Part shown: positions 1-11,806 of the stretch, piece after piece
Layout of the letters: each line of letters begins with the position of its first letter
Position numbering within the stretch: position 1 is the stretch's first letter
Assembly (NCBI RefSeq): GCF_964204645.1
Contig: NC_134027.1
Span: forward strand, 17,474,485-17,538,484
Direction: 5' to 3'
Source of the DNA: Tubulanus polymorphus
Lineage: Eukaryota; Nemertea; Palaeonemertea; Tubulaniformes; Tubulanidae
DNA: 64,000 nt
Notes under the pieces: generated by a model
What the model saw: only the letters and a program-made list of their open reading frames with translations
Databases searched by the model: none
What the model was told of the DNA's origin: nothing
Position numbers and translations under genes: made by a program

Positions 1-651
1 ACTTCTGAATTTCTGATTTACTTGTTCGTTTACTTTGGTGAAATGTTTGCAGATGTCTTCTTTTGTGAGCTCTGAGCTCAGCAATATCTGGGGTTGGTTT
101 TTAAGGTACTGATTCAGAAATTGCACACTGTCACCATAAACAGATATCAATCTTTTTTTCAAGTTCTGGGCAGTGTAGGTATTAGCATCGCCTGCAGCTA
201 CATGACAGTCACCAAGCAAACATTTATATCTTTCCAGCAATTTGTTCATTTCAAGTATATAACCGTTTTGTAAAGATGCATCGATTTCACCTTTTAACCT
301 GTTGAATTCGATATCTCTTGGATTTTCCGGAATTTCTGTAACACAACTAAATTTTTGACTCACGTATTTACATCGACAGTCTGCGTGATAAAGGGCTTTT
401 TTGGCAATTAAATCATGACATTCAATTAGTGAAATCAGTGCGTAGTCATTCGTTCGTTTTGCGGCCTCAGATATCGAATTCAGTCCTGATTCTGTTTCGA
501 TTATGCACATTTTCTTTATCCTCTTGCGGCTCTGACGTCCACAAAAAATTCAGGTTTCCCAATCAAATTTCTTTCTTTTTGCAGTACCAAGGTCATTTTC
601 GCTGCCAAAAAGTAGCCTCTTCCCTAATGCTGGTTCATCCGCTCCGGCCAT
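1..651 (-). pseudogene. N-terminal part of an uncharacterised multi-copy Cys/His-rich protein (runs off the left edge)
   Basis: Reading the minus strand from the ATG at 651 down to 1 gives one frame interrupted by a single TGA at 550-552. The protein starts MAGADEPALGK. It then has a C-x2-C pair whose first Cys would lie at the TGA, and a YHADC motif about 100 residues in (H-x2-C). A mostly helical stretch follows, containing GDCHVAAGDANTY and an FLNQYL segment. The order (paired Cys, then YH-x-DC, then a region ending in GD...L) matches the N-terminal part of the larger gene at 21.25-25.14 kb, so I place both in one superfamily. The function is unknown. The rest of the gene lies beyond the left edge. 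The single stop could be a mutation (Cys TGT/TGC to TGA) or a sequencing error. Confidence is good that this is coding-derived and low on function. Confidence 0.6.
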
Positions 652-1892
652 TTTAGCTAAGAAACAATAAACAGTTTTAATTTTTTCCTATTGGCCTTAT
701 GATCAATGTAGCTACAAAAAAAACCTATTATGAATAACTGAAAAGAAGCAAAATTCTGAAAGGAATGCAATTTATAATTGAAATAGGATAAATAGCCTTA
801 ATGTGGATAGACCTATTCACAAGGTCACAAGTCCGATATCTGTATTGAAACATTTTCAATTTCATGTGTTTAAAAAACCAGATCCTCAGAAAATGACCCA
901 TAACTTCAGTCGCAGTAAATATATGAAGCCAAATTTTATCAAGATTGCAGTGGGGGTGTTTTGAAGCGATCACAAAAAAAATTTAATTGATGCATGATGT
1001 CATGTTTCTACTTGCACAAATCTGACCACAAGTGATTGACTGATGATTGACAAGTGATTGACAGATACAGTAGGATACATAATTGATAAGTTCATAGGCC
1101 TAACGCAAAATGAGCCATGAATTAATCAGGCCTGTGTCCTGTGCAAGTAAAAATTTTACGGTGTTCAGTCCCACTCTGTTTCTCCCTACATATTTGTCAC
1201 ACACCAATCATTTTCTGTGGGGAGCTATACCCAACACCTCCTCTGCAATCTCATGAAAAATTAGGTTTCTACACCGACTTCAATCGGATTGATGGAACAT
1301 TCTCTCCAGTTATATGAAAGACTCTGTGTATAGAATCTTACATATGTTAAAATCAATTTCATACTTACATCATCTAGCTAATCTGTCCTTCTTTTTAAGT
1401 CAAGACTCATTCACTCCTTTAACTTCATTACAGCAATAGAGATTTCCAGTTTTTTTCAATCTGATGTGTCTAAGCAACAAGCCACTACTATAATAACAAC
1501 TATTTAACCAATTAGAATTCTTCTATATATCATAAATTTTGAGATAATGTTACTTGAAAATCCATTGATATCCATAATACGAGATACCTATATGATACAA
1601 ATTATGCAGTTTCCCCAAAGTTCAACGCATTTCTATAGACGCTATTTCTCAGCTGTCCCTTAAATGGATGTTGCAGTGCGCACCTGCTGGTTTAGCCGAC
1701 GCTGAACAGTAAGCGATGTACACAACGAAATGTGGTCAAAAATCATGTAACAAAATCACAAATTGCATGTAAACATTTTTGAACAGAATGGTTGAAGATG
1801 AGTGTATAGGTCAAAAGAATAAATCATATTTTGAAATTTCAGCGATGTAAAGTGAGAAACTGGAATGATCGGTTGGGTATCAAATGTAAAAG
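652..1892. other. No recognised gene
   Basis: No credible coding signal was seen on either strand. The stretch has ordinary AT-rich intergenic or intronic composition with no clear repeat structure. It lies immediately upstream of the minus-strand gene that starts at 651, so any promoter of that gene would be here. Confidence 0.5.
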
Positions 1893-2535
1893 TAAAGGCT
1901 CGTTTATGTCGACAAGCAACGCGAGCAACCTCTCAGTTGCTTCCCTGCTTATGTCAGTTATGATTACTGGCAACTGCAACAGCTCAGACGGTCACGTGAT
2001 AAGCATTTTGAGAATGAATTTGAATTATTGGGAAATATATTTCCATTAGAAAAACTATTTCTGATTCTATTTTGAATACAATGTGCTAGGGACATCATAT
2101 GAAGACCAATTTCGTTTCTAGATCTTCGGTCCAGTCATCTACCATGCTGAAGGTTTAGTTTGCGTTTTGAACTCCTTGAATTTGAAGGTTTATGACTAAT
2201 TACGAATGACGCTAACTAGCGGTCATAAGTTGTACTGTGTATAATCGGTTTCTAATTGGCTGGAACCCCTGCGCTCATTTCTGTCGCGTCGCAGATGAGC
2301 TTATGTTGGTTGCGATCGAAAGCAACTGTCCGCCTACCATAGGCCGGAGTAGAACATGGACAACTAGCCGGATACGGCTTGCGATGAGTCGGTAGGTGTC
2401 AGGTTGCCGTCGCAAGCCGGCTTATGTCGAACCGATAGAGCTGCAACTGGCGGCCTGTCGTAGTCGCTAATCGACAATAAATCCAGTTGCGTCAGTAGGC
2501 GTCGCGTTGCTTGTCAACATAAGCCAGCCTTAAAG
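1893..2535. repeat. MITE-like element with ~30-bp inverted ends
   Basis: The left end (about 1893-1925, containing TTATGTCGACAAGCAACGCG) is inverted at the right end (about 2503-2533, containing CGTTGCTTGTCAACATAAGC) with a few mismatches. The interior carries further partial copies of the same motif around 2390-2430 (CTTATGTCGAACC). It is GC-richer than its surroundings and contains no coding sequence. This fits a non-autonomous DNA transposon of about 640 bp; the superfamily is not assignable. Confidence 0.55.
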
Positions 2536-2870
2536 GAATAGTTAGCCAGAAAGTTCTAGAGGGTTATTAGCCCTTAAAAAGAATTTTGGGACTTAATTTG
2601 TTTCCTGTCTCGGTCGCAATATTTAACTATGTTTGCCCTTCTACAAGGAAAGAATAACATGCTGGTAAAATTCGGTGACGTCTAACTAAAAGGTCACTCC
2701 GGCCCCATACGGATCAAAATTACTGTTTTGAAACATTTGGTCCATAATGCGAAAATAATTTCTCCGATAATGGTGATGTCACCTGGTTATATCAACATCA
2801 TAACCAAAGCTTCAAGGCCCATGGGCCTCTTGTTATGTCCTTGTTAGCGATCATTTTTGGAGTCCTATTA
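2536..2870 (+). repeat. Dispersed repeat F, copy 1
   Basis: This stretch is matched in inverted orientation at about 37,690-38,065. Shared landmarks are the run CTTCAAGGCCCATGGG, a phrase around TTCTACAAGGAAAG, and GGTTATTAGCCCT. No coding sequence was seen. The element class is unknown. Confidence 0.55.
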
Positions 2871-3429
2871 TCTGTATTAAGTTAGCAACAAAGTGATGAT
2901 ATTACAGTGCGCTTCGCACGTTGATAGCATTGTCGCCAATGTCACTTTATATACGCCGCGTTTACTATTAATTTATCAATTAGTAATAGATAACGCTTCC
3001 CACAGAGCAGATAAGTGTTATTACCATGTACACAGACATGCATCAACGTATACCTTCACTTGAATTGTTGAAAAGATCATGCCAAGACATGTAATCACAT
3101 TTGAAATCGTTTCTTGTAAGCTCAGACCTAAATTGCATTACCATTAAAAGATATCCCACATGAAACTATATGTTGACCGCGCTTAATTCGCATCTCATGG
3201 GACCGTGAGTTTTTCTATGAATTAGACATTATACGGATTATACAAAACTCGTATTTTCTATGAATTATGTATTTTTCGTAGAATTGAAGATTTACCTATT
3301 AGTTTTTATAAACTATGAATGAAAACCTGCTAAAATTGTTTCGATGATCGCTGCATGCCACAGCCATTAATTGTTTTAGACTAAACTGGCAGGAAACTAT
3401 GTCGCGTGGCCGTGGTATGCTCGGTGCCA
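2871..3429. other. No recognised gene
   Basis: AT-rich sequence without a supported ORF or repeat. It borders the truncated 3' end of the old BEL/Pao copy at about 3,430. Confidence 0.4.
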
Positions 3430-4260
3430 ATGACTGACAAGTAATTGATAAGCTCGCCAATTACTGCTTGCAGGCGGATTGATTCATAATGACCAGACAA
3501 TAGGAATTGCGGACCTTGCCACCACAAATCACTTTCCCGCAAATTCTGAGCAGATATCCCTCAGGACAACAAATCAGCTGGATTATTTTTGCCCTCACAA
3601 AATACCAATCATTCAACTTCGTTAAATTCCTTATTTCAGAGACTATTCGCTACAAAAGGAGATAAATCTTTACTAGATGTAATCCAGTGTTAAGCTATTG
3701 TACTATCACACCAAAAGTGAAAAACTAGTTCCAAGTTATGTAACAAATTCCTCATGAAATCTGATAATCAAGCAGGTAAAAGTGCGGCCAACAATTCCAT
3801 TTCTGGTATACTACGAGCCTTTGTAGGTGCTACCCGGTTTTTTGGACATTAGAAATGAAACTTGATTGTCGCACTTCAATTTCGAATTTATGAAACTATT
3901 AGAACATCTCTTGATGGCTCGTCCCATTCTTATTTGGCTAGCCACAACTTCTGAATGAATAGTTTTGCATTAACAGTGTCTGGCGGAAGCACCCCAATGG
4001 ATCAAAGATTTTAGCCGAATTTCTGACCACATTTTGTTTAGTTACCAACGTATTATCAAATGGAAGTTCACGGTCCGCTAACTTAATCTCATCAGAATCA
4101 GAATTCCACTCTATACCTAGAATCTTTACAATTATTTTTTCACTACACACATTCTCAATCTTTGCTAAATTACATAATTGTATGCTGTTCGAAATCCACT
4201 CTCGTAGATTAAATCCAGCTTCGGTTAATAATTCCCGTGAAACCTAATAATAACTGATCA
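3430..4260 (-). pseudogene. BEL/Pao pol remnant: RT connection and RNase H region
   Basis: This is the minus strand of a decayed BEL/Pao retrotransposon. It reads through LGIEWNSDSDEIKLADR and IFDPLG (typical RT tether), then after a frameshift EWDEPS, then a line containing IPEMELLAALL and FHFWCDST (RNase H), and finally NNPADLLS and DLWWQGPQF. At least four in-frame TGA codons sit where Arg or Trp would be expected, which fits C-to-T or G-to-A decay. Integrase is not found below 3,430, so the copy is 3'-truncated. The upstream parts continue at higher coordinates. Confidence 0.75.
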
Positions 4261-5150
4261 AATCACATATTGAATCACAACCAGAAATGATATTATCTAC
4301 ATAGATATTTTGCTGCATGTCATCACTAACCACACCCTGATTCAATTCTAAATGATGTTGTTATGTTGCATTGAAGATAAATGGAGAACTGTTCGCCCCA
4401 AAAAGTACAACGCAAAATCTATAAATATCAAATTCACTATTAGGATTCGTTGGATCTGACAGCCTAAAAAACCTAACGAAGTCTCGATCGTCATCATGTA
4501 ATAGAACATGCATAAACGCCTTTTCGATATCTGAAGAAAAGGCAAAGGTGTGAATCCTGAAAACTTTTGGTGTGAAAACTTTTTCAATAAATATGTGCTA
4601 AATTTGATCTTGAATAATTTTATGATATTTGTTCAACAAATATGGATTTAGTCTACTAATCATTGATCTTGTTCTAGCTTGACTAATCTGAAAATTATTC
4701 GGCAAATCTACATGGTTATCTTTCATGATAAACGTGCTGTAAGTAATGTTGTTGCTACAGTATTCTTTGTAAATATCGTAGTCATTATTAACCTATCGAT
4801 TCTATGTTCCAAAAAACCTCTAAATCTAGACCTTCTTCTTTGTGATACGTTAGAGTACTCATGACTACACTACGTGAACTAGTACTATCTACCGGACCTG
4901 ACAAAGGATATCCCAATTTTGGCTGTACAGCAGTAGGTCCTGATCTGTCACCTCTAACCACGTGATCACCTGTAAATGACCAATATCGATCTGCACTGAT
5001 AATCATTGAAATTTTAAAAGAATCAAGAGTCATCATCAGTATTAGCTAATTTTAGACCCTGAAGATACAGGCATTTTTTAACTGCAAGTGAACTTCTCAC
5101 TGATATAGGTGACGCTAGATCAGAACGATGTTTCAACCGAAATCCTTTCA
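4261..5150 (-). pseudogene. BEL/Pao pol remnant: end of protease region and reverse transcriptase
   Basis: The minus strand reads ISADRYWSFTGDHVVRG, then PKLGYPLSGPV at the end of the protease/linker, then GLDLEVFWNIESIG, the usual lead into BEL RT. Further on, in shifted frames, fragments such as DRDFVRFFRLSDP and FGANSSPFIFNAT mark RT. Several frameshifts and stops separate these pieces, so no functional enzyme remains. The segment is collinear with gag and protease (higher coordinates) and with RNase H (lower coordinates). Confidence 0.75.
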
Positions 5151-6055
5151 CCCATTATTGTTTCCAAATAAACTTTACTGACATCCACTTTTTAGAGCCA
5201 TGACTCACGCCACCAAATGTACTTATGTCAATCAATTCAGTTAGAATAGGTTTCAAATTTAATTTATCTACTGATTTTTGACTTATGAATGACTTTGTAG
5301 AACCCTCATCAAAACGGATATTAGCAGTAACTATTCTGTTTAAACTTTGACATTCGTTCAAGACTAGCCACAGCGGTTTTAAGCAAAACTGTTTTAGTAG
5401 CCGAAACATGATACCCACTTACAATTTTAGCATTAGAATTTTGGTCATTCGCTGTCATATTATGTTCAACTTGGTTTTCAGACGACAGTAACATGTTTCC
5501 TGTTGAACATTGTGATGTCAGTAACAAATTAGTATAATCATTTTGCCCATGTATGCTTTGAGCAGAAGTAGTGCTGTTGTTAAGCTCAGAATTCTTTCGA
5601 TAAGTACATAAACTGGAATGATGTTTGTTTCTGCAAAATTTACAACAGAATTTTAATTTGCAATTTCTTGCTACATGATGACCCAAACAATTGAAGCAAA
5701 GCTTTTCATCTTAACTAATTTTCCATCGCTGTTTGACGTTAGTCACTACTTTGCAATCACTTGGACAGTGAAGTTTGGCGCATTTAACACAAGGACGATC
5801 TTTTACGCTATTCACAACGGCGTGAAATGAAATTGCGCTGGAGTCTTTCTTGACCTCAAATGAAGATGATTGCTCAGCCGAATCTAACATATTATTTTCC
5901 AATTATAAAAAAGTACGGAGATTGTCTAAGTTTAATTTCGGTTGTACTGCCATTCAGGGGCGCTGTATTTGTAAGAACACATTTTGGAAGTTGCTCGATT
6001 AGCGGATTCTAATAGATCTGAATAAATACTAGGTGACCTTCCTAAGGCTTCTAAA
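5151..6055 (-). pseudogene. BEL/Pao gag C-terminus, zinc knuckles and aspartic protease remnant
   Basis: Going leftward from 6,055 on the minus strand there is CLEALGRSPSIYSDLLESAN (end of the BEL gag core), then RPCVKCAKLHCPSDC and GHHVARNCKLKFCCKFCRNK (CCHC/CCHH knuckles), then a retroviral-type protease region around TANIRFDEGSTKSFIS. Frames are broken at about 5,900, 5,700 and 5,400. The protein would have packaged the RNA and matured the polyprotein; this copy cannot do either. Gag resumes to the right at 6,950 after an inserted repeat. Confidence 0.75.
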
Positions 6056-6950
6056 CATCAAATCAATTTTTATGGAAAAGCGAAGTCCATTTTTGCTATC
6101 GCATATGAAACTTTCTTCCTTTGGTACAAAATAACTTCCAAGCGAGGCTTTGTTTCTCTTCAGAACCTTCAAAACATTCAATGCTAATATAAAATCTCTA
6201 ACCCTATTGAATTTCATCGGAATGCGTTGCTTATTTATTAATTTAGTCATTTATTTGTTGTTGGAACTACATTTCGTTTCGGGAGAACACATGCCTTTTT
6301 ACATATATTCGTGCTTCACACTGGTGCTCGTCATGGTCATATAGACTGGCTGCTATGTAGTGTATTGATCTGCGCATGTATATGAAAAGCGAGCCTCGCG
6401 TGTGACCTAGTTTCTTGGAAATAGACTGGTTACTGGTCTCATCCCATATTGGGTGGGACAGGCAACCAGTCTATCTTGGAAATTGCAAATGATTCAACTG
6501 CCAGGATTCGTTGCAGGCGGCCGTGAAAAGCAGTGAATTTTATAGAAGGGCAGTGAAATGGGGAAAGGGGGAAGTAAATCTTGGAAAATTGTACAATTTA
6601 CGAAAATAAATTGTCTTACAAACTAACTTCGTACACAGTGTATGAAATAAGTGAAATCAGCGTCGCACCATGAATGTGGAGAGTGTCTGTTTGAGTCAGT
6701 GGGGGAATCCCACTACCTTTTTCATGATGAATCATCATGCAGTTATGTTTTTTTCTTCGTATATTTCGTCCTTGTTTTCGATTTAATCATCTGTGAAGTC
6801 AGTTTTATCGCATCATTTGAAATAAATCAATTTTCACTTATTTTCATTTGTTCTGCTTGATGTCTAGAGTGCCATATCACAATTTTGATGCTGGATTAAA
6901 CATACAGTATCAAGTAAATTTAGGAAAGTCCATATTAAGAATTTCGTTTC
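6056..6950. repeat. Dispersed repeat B, copy 1, inserted in BEL gag
   Basis: About 890 bp matching a second copy at 49,378-51,748. Shared stretches include GCGAAGTCCATTTT at one end, GGTACAAAATAACTTCC, TCATCATGCAGTT, and AATTTAGGAAAGTCCATATT at the other end. It splits gag coding sequence: NVEQE is read on the right side and CLEALG on the left, so it is an insertion. The second copy begins with a hairpin (arm GGACTT, loop, arm AAGTCC), half of which has been lost here. There is no coding capacity. Copy 1 also serves as the empty site for two MITEs present in copy 2. Confidence 0.7.
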
Positions 6951-7571
6951 TTGTTCCACATTGTGATGAAAATCATGTAACGAATTTTAATCATTAGACG
7001 GAGGCCGCAAATTGATCAGTGATCGAAAATGAGCATGAGCAACTTTGTGTTTCTGTGCATACCTAGTGAACAAAATATCGAAAGCTATTTTATAATTCGC
7101 GTCTGTAAGTGTTCGACCACTTATAGCTTGTTCCGCTTCACCGCCAAGTAATGTTTTTAAGTAATTGAAGTTCTGAACAGCACTAAGATTTGTGTTATCA
7201 TGTATTGCGGTCCGATAACTGTCCCAAAACTCATAAAAGTGTAAGATATTGCCTCTGAATTTAGGCAAATCTATTTTTTTGTATTTAGCTGTTGGTGTTT
7301 AAGTTTTTATGACGAAATTCTTGAGCATTTGAATTTATCTGTATTGACATAATTGACTTACCAAGTCTTAATTTCTCGAGCTCAATACTTTCTATGTAAT
7401 CATCGCTTTTCGTCAGCTCCTCACCCAAATCGTCTAACGGAAATAGCGCTTGAATTTTCTCGTCTAGTGTTCGGACGTCCCTTATCTTTCGGGGGAGGTT
7501 TTCGTGCCCCTCTTGAAGTTTTGTTACGTCAGAATCGACCGCAGTGTCTTCCAATTCTCCGTACGTCTTCA
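6951..7571 (-). pseudogene. BEL/Pao gag N-terminal half (DUF1759-type) remnant
   Basis: The minus strand reads LLKTYGELEDTAVDSD, a coiled-coil-like acidic stretch, then after a frameshift the conserved gag core: LPKFRGNILHFYEFWDSYRT, then NYLKTLLGGEAEQAISG. This is the classical BEL/Pao gag region. It is cut at about 7,571 by the left end of the large AT-rich element. The first residues of gag (MENESKTKVKKIW) are found beyond the other end of that element, at 19,520. The reading frame has a break at about 7,275 and stops near 6,985. Confidence 0.8.
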
Positions 7572-7726
7572 GTAATAGGGAAATGGCGTTTTCATACCAG
7601 AGGTCGAGAGGTCGAGCTCATAAAAAAATGAAAAAATAAATTCTTGCACACTCAAATTTATTTTTTCATTTTTTTATGAGCTCAACCTCTCGACCTCTGA
7701 TATGAAAACACCATTTCCCTATTACT
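7572..7726. repeat. Long palindrome at the left end of the virus-like element
   Basis: The arm at 7,572-7,642 and the arm at about 7,655-7,726 are inverted copies of each other. They match over 71 bp with three differences, separated by about 12 bp (around CTTGCACACT). The right arm is the outer end of the element's terminal repeat. The left arm is a second, inverted copy of the same end, cut off where BEL gag begins. Confidence 0.85.
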
Positions 7727-7990
7727 CTTAAAAGATTCATATATATATGAATAACATATAAATGAATAACTTTTAAAATCAATTTTAATAAAAAATTTAG
7801 TATTAAAATGGAAGCAAATAAGTACTACTGTTCAACATGTAATATCAATATAGATAAATCTCAAAAAGCAAGACACAATAAAACTAAAACACATTTAGAG
7901 AATATATCAATCATTCAGTGATAAAAGATATTATAAAGAACATTTAAAATCTAAAAGTCATCTTCGAAATAAGAATAATGATATTTTAGG
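7654..7990 (+). repeat. Left terminal inverted repeat
   Basis: Matches the right end (19,070-19,490) inverted, including CTCAACCTCTCGACCTCTG, the AT-rich promoter-like stretch and the start codon plus first ~33 codons of the zinc-finger protein. Compared with the right copy it lacks about 70 bp between the codons for HLEN and NQSF, a deletion that breaks the frame. Confidence 0.85.
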
Positions 7991-10900
7991 TGAGGATTAT
8001 TTTGATAAAGATAATGATAAGAAACAGAAGACAATTAAAAGAATGAAAAATAAATTAAACAATAAAAGACCATACATGGAAGATGTAAGAAATTATATTA
8101 ATTCATTAGATAATAAAAAGGAAATAGAGATAACCGAAGCATTTAAAAGTGATATTGGTCCAGCAGCTATCGAGTTTAAATTTCATAAAGGAAAAACAGA
8201 AGAAAATAAAAAACATTTAGAAAATATGAAAAATATTATAAAAATAATCACAGGTGTTGAATACCCTAAAATTAGTATATCTTCTAAAAGTAAAGTTTAT
8301 AAAATCTGAAGATAAACCAATATACAATATAAATTCCCACTCACAACATATTATTTCAAAACAACATAAACATGATAAATTAGATAAATGTTATAATGAA
8401 GTAAAAACTAAAATAGAAGAGAAATATTTTGAAGGATCTGGTTTAATTTTCCATGAAATAATATTTATGACTTTATATGTTTATAACACAAAATATAATA
8501 AGTTAACTAAATCAAAACCAATTGATGAAAATAATTTAGCGTATTATAAAGATGATAATACAAATGCATCAAGTTATATTAAACTACCATTTAAAACTAA
8601 TGCTGTTATAAATGTGCAAAATTCTGATGATAAATGTTTTCTATGGTCAATTATTAGTTGCTTACATCCAACAGCAGATATTACACATAGTTTTAGATTA
8701 ACAAATTATAAACCATTTGAAAATAATTATAAGATAGATAATTACCCAGTTAGAATTAAAAATGTTCCAAAAATAGAAAGAGATAATAATATAAAGATAA
8801 ATGTGTTTGATTTACTCAAATTACCAAAAACAAAAGGTAACAATATAAAACATTATACATTACAACCTTTATACCTATCAAAAGATTATGATTCAAATGA
8901 TGTTATAGATATACTATATTATGAAAATCATTATATGTGGATTAAACAAATTGATTTATTTTTTTAAATCAGAAAATGATTACCATAAAATATATCTATG
9001 TAGAAAATGTTTACATAAATTCAGAACTGAAAGTGCATTATGAAATCATAAACAATTAAATCATAAACAATTATGTGATAATGATTATTGTAAGATAGTT
9101 TTACCAAATGAAAAGGATAAAGTGTTAGAATTCAAAAAATATGATTACAAGAATAAAGTACCATTTGTGATATATTGAGATTTTGAATCATTAAATAAAG
9201 AATTAACTGATCAAGATAGAGAAGAAATATATTATAATAGAAAGAAATGAAATTCTAATGAAAATGATATAATTGATTATTCAGATCCCCTAATAACAAA
9301 TACTATTAAAAAGATTCATCAATCAGCTGCAGTTTTTGGGTTATGTATTAAATCTGATTATCCAGAACTAATTAAAAGTGAATATTATCATTATAGAAAT
9401 GAAAATGTTATCAATCATTTTTGTGACTTATTAATCGAGTATGAAATCAAATTTAGTAAACTATTAGATACAAACATAAAAATTATAATGACAGAAGAAG
9501 ATAAAGAAGCAGATAAATTTTATTATTGTGAAAAACTATTTAATTTTAGAGATAAAAAAGTAAGAGACCATGATCATTTAAATGGAAAGTTTAGAGGCGC
9601 AGCGCATGAGAATTGTAACTTACAAGCAAAGAAAATTAACTTTGTTCCAGTAATATTTCATAATTTATCAGGATATGACGCACATTTATTAATCAAACAG
9701 CTACGTCATAAAATAGAAGAAATCAATAATGAAATAGAAAGAGTAAATTCATATAAATCAAAAGATAAAATACCAACATATAAATTTAAAATGTTAGCTA
9801 AAACATCTGAGAATTATATATCATTCCAATTTGGGTGCCTAAGATTTATAAATTCATATAGATTTTTAGGTAGTTCATTAGATAACTTATCAAAATCATT
9901 AGTTGATAATGAATTAAGAATATTAAAACAACACTATCCAAATAATAATGATTTGCAATTAATGAGATATAAAGGCGCAATTCCATATTCATTTTATAAA
10001 TCACATAATGATTTAAATATAACTGAATTATTAAAAGAAAAATTCTATGATGAATTAAAAAATGAATATGTTAAAGATGAAGTATATAATAGAACATTGA
10101 ATATTTGGAATCATTTTAGAATGAAAAATCATGGACAATTAGTAGATTTATATTTAAAATCAGATGTATTATTATTATCAGATATATTTGAAAGGTTTAG
10201 AGATGTAAATCTAAAATATTTTAATATTGATCCATGCCATTGTTATTCATCACCAGGATTAACTTGGGATTGTGGTTTAAAATTTACAGATATAAAAATG
10301 GATTTGTTAACAAATATAGATCAATTATTATTATTTGAAAAATCTATAAGAGGAGTTTCAGGTGTATTAGGTGATAGATATTTCAATGTATATGATAACC
10401 CTGGATATAAGTTATTATATATAGATGCAAATAATCTATATTATATAGATGCAAATAATCTATATGGTTGGGCAATGATGGAACCACAACCTTATGGAGT
10501 ATTTGAAATAAGTGAAGTTTTACAACATGAAAATAATGATAAATTTGATTGGAAGAAAAGAATTCTAGATATTGCAGATGATTCAGAGACTGGTTACTTC
10601 TTTGTTGTAGACTTGGAATATCCTGAACATATTAGATTTAAATCTAGAAATCAAGCATACTGTCCAGAACATAAAACTGTAACACATAATGAATGATCAA
10701 ATTATCAAAAAAGAATTAAACCCAAAAATCATATTCATACAGAAAAGTTAATGGTAACTCAAAAGATAAATATGATTATGTAGTACATTAAAGAATGTTA
10801 AAGTTTTATCTAAAACAAGGAATGATCCTAAAAAAAGTACATAGATATATTTCATTTAGTCAATCTAAATGGTTAGAAAAATATATAGATTTTAACACCA

Positions 10901-11777
10901 AACAGAGAACTAAAGCTAAAACTGATTTCGAAAAAGATTTCTTCAAACTAATGAATGATGCATTCTATGGTAAGACTTGTGAAAATATTAGAAATAGAAA
11001 TGATATTGAGTTAGTTAGTAATGGTAAAAGAATTAGACATTTACAAACATATCCTAAATTTATGGGCAACAGAATATTTGATGAAAATTTAGCTGCAGTT
11101 AAAATGAGAAGAACATCAATGAAATTTAATAAACCAATTTATGTCGGTGCTTCAGTTTTAGATTTAAGTTATTAATGTATGAATTCTATTATAACGTATT
11201 ACAACCTCATTTTGGAGAAAAACATATAGAAATCTTATATTTTGATACAGATTCTTACATATTAAAGATAAAAACTAAAAACATAACTGATGATTTAAAA
11301 ACATTAAAACATCATTTTGATTTCAGTAATTATCCTAAAGATCATGAATTGTTTAGCAATGATAATAAAAAAGTTCCCGGGAAGTTTAAGGATGAATTAG
11401 GTGGTGAAGAAATGATAGAATTTATAGGTATTAGATCTTAAATGTATTCATATAAAACTAAAGAACATGAAGCTAAAAAGTTAAAAGGAATTACCAAAAG
11501 TGTAGTAGAAAAGAATATTCATTTCAAAGATTACATCAATTGTATATTCAATGAAGAAGTTAGAAAACACAAGATGAGATGTTTAAGATCTGAAGATCAT
11601 GAAATGTTTATTGAAGAGATAGAAAAGATAAGTCTAAACCCATTTGATGATAAAAGATATATTTTAGATGATGGAATTCATACAGTTGCTTATGGTTGTA
11701 ATTTAGATGAATATTTAAAATTTAAAAGAGAAGAAACAAAAGAGAAGGAAATAATGAAAAGAGTTCTAGCGTGTTAA
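7808..11777 (+). pseudogene. polB: Zinc-finger plus protein-primed-type family B DNA polymerase, broken
   Basis: Would replicate the linear genome of the element. It starts at 7,808 with a U1/matrin-like finger (C-x2-C-x12-H-x5-H) and half of a second one. A lysine-rich region and a domain around KCFLWSIISCLHP follow, then a C-x2-C finger near 8,990. Exonuclease motifs: DFES (9,181), NLSGYD (9,664-9,681), YLKSD (10,150-10,164). Polymerase motifs: A (DANNLYG, 10,424-10,467, duplicated), B (KLMNDAFYGKTCEN, ~10,950) and C (YFDTDS, 11,240-11,257). Damage: the ~70-bp deletion at ~7,905; frameshifts near 8,290, 8,960, 10,760 and 11,170; TGA at 9,041, 9,178 and 10,696; TAA at 11,439. Length is about 1,240 codons, usual for this invertebrate group. 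An alternative code was considered and rejected. Confidence 0.88.
10421..10468 (+). repeat. 24-bp tandem duplication of polymerase motif A
   Basis: The unit ATAGATGCAAATAATCTATA plus four bases occurs twice in tandem, in frame, so the protein would read DANNLY twice before GWAMM. Motif A holds a catalytic Asp. Confidence 0.9.
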
Positions 11778-11806
11778 TCAAATTTTAATAAAAATATGAA
11801 TTATAG

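Noticed and set aside
9041-10700. In-frame TGA codons in the polymerase gene could mean TGA codes for Trp
   Set aside because: TGG is used for Trp throughout the same gene, TAA stops also occur in frame, and neighbouring BEL copies show the same CGA/TGG-to-TGA pattern. Decay by C-to-T or G-to-A change is the simpler explanation.
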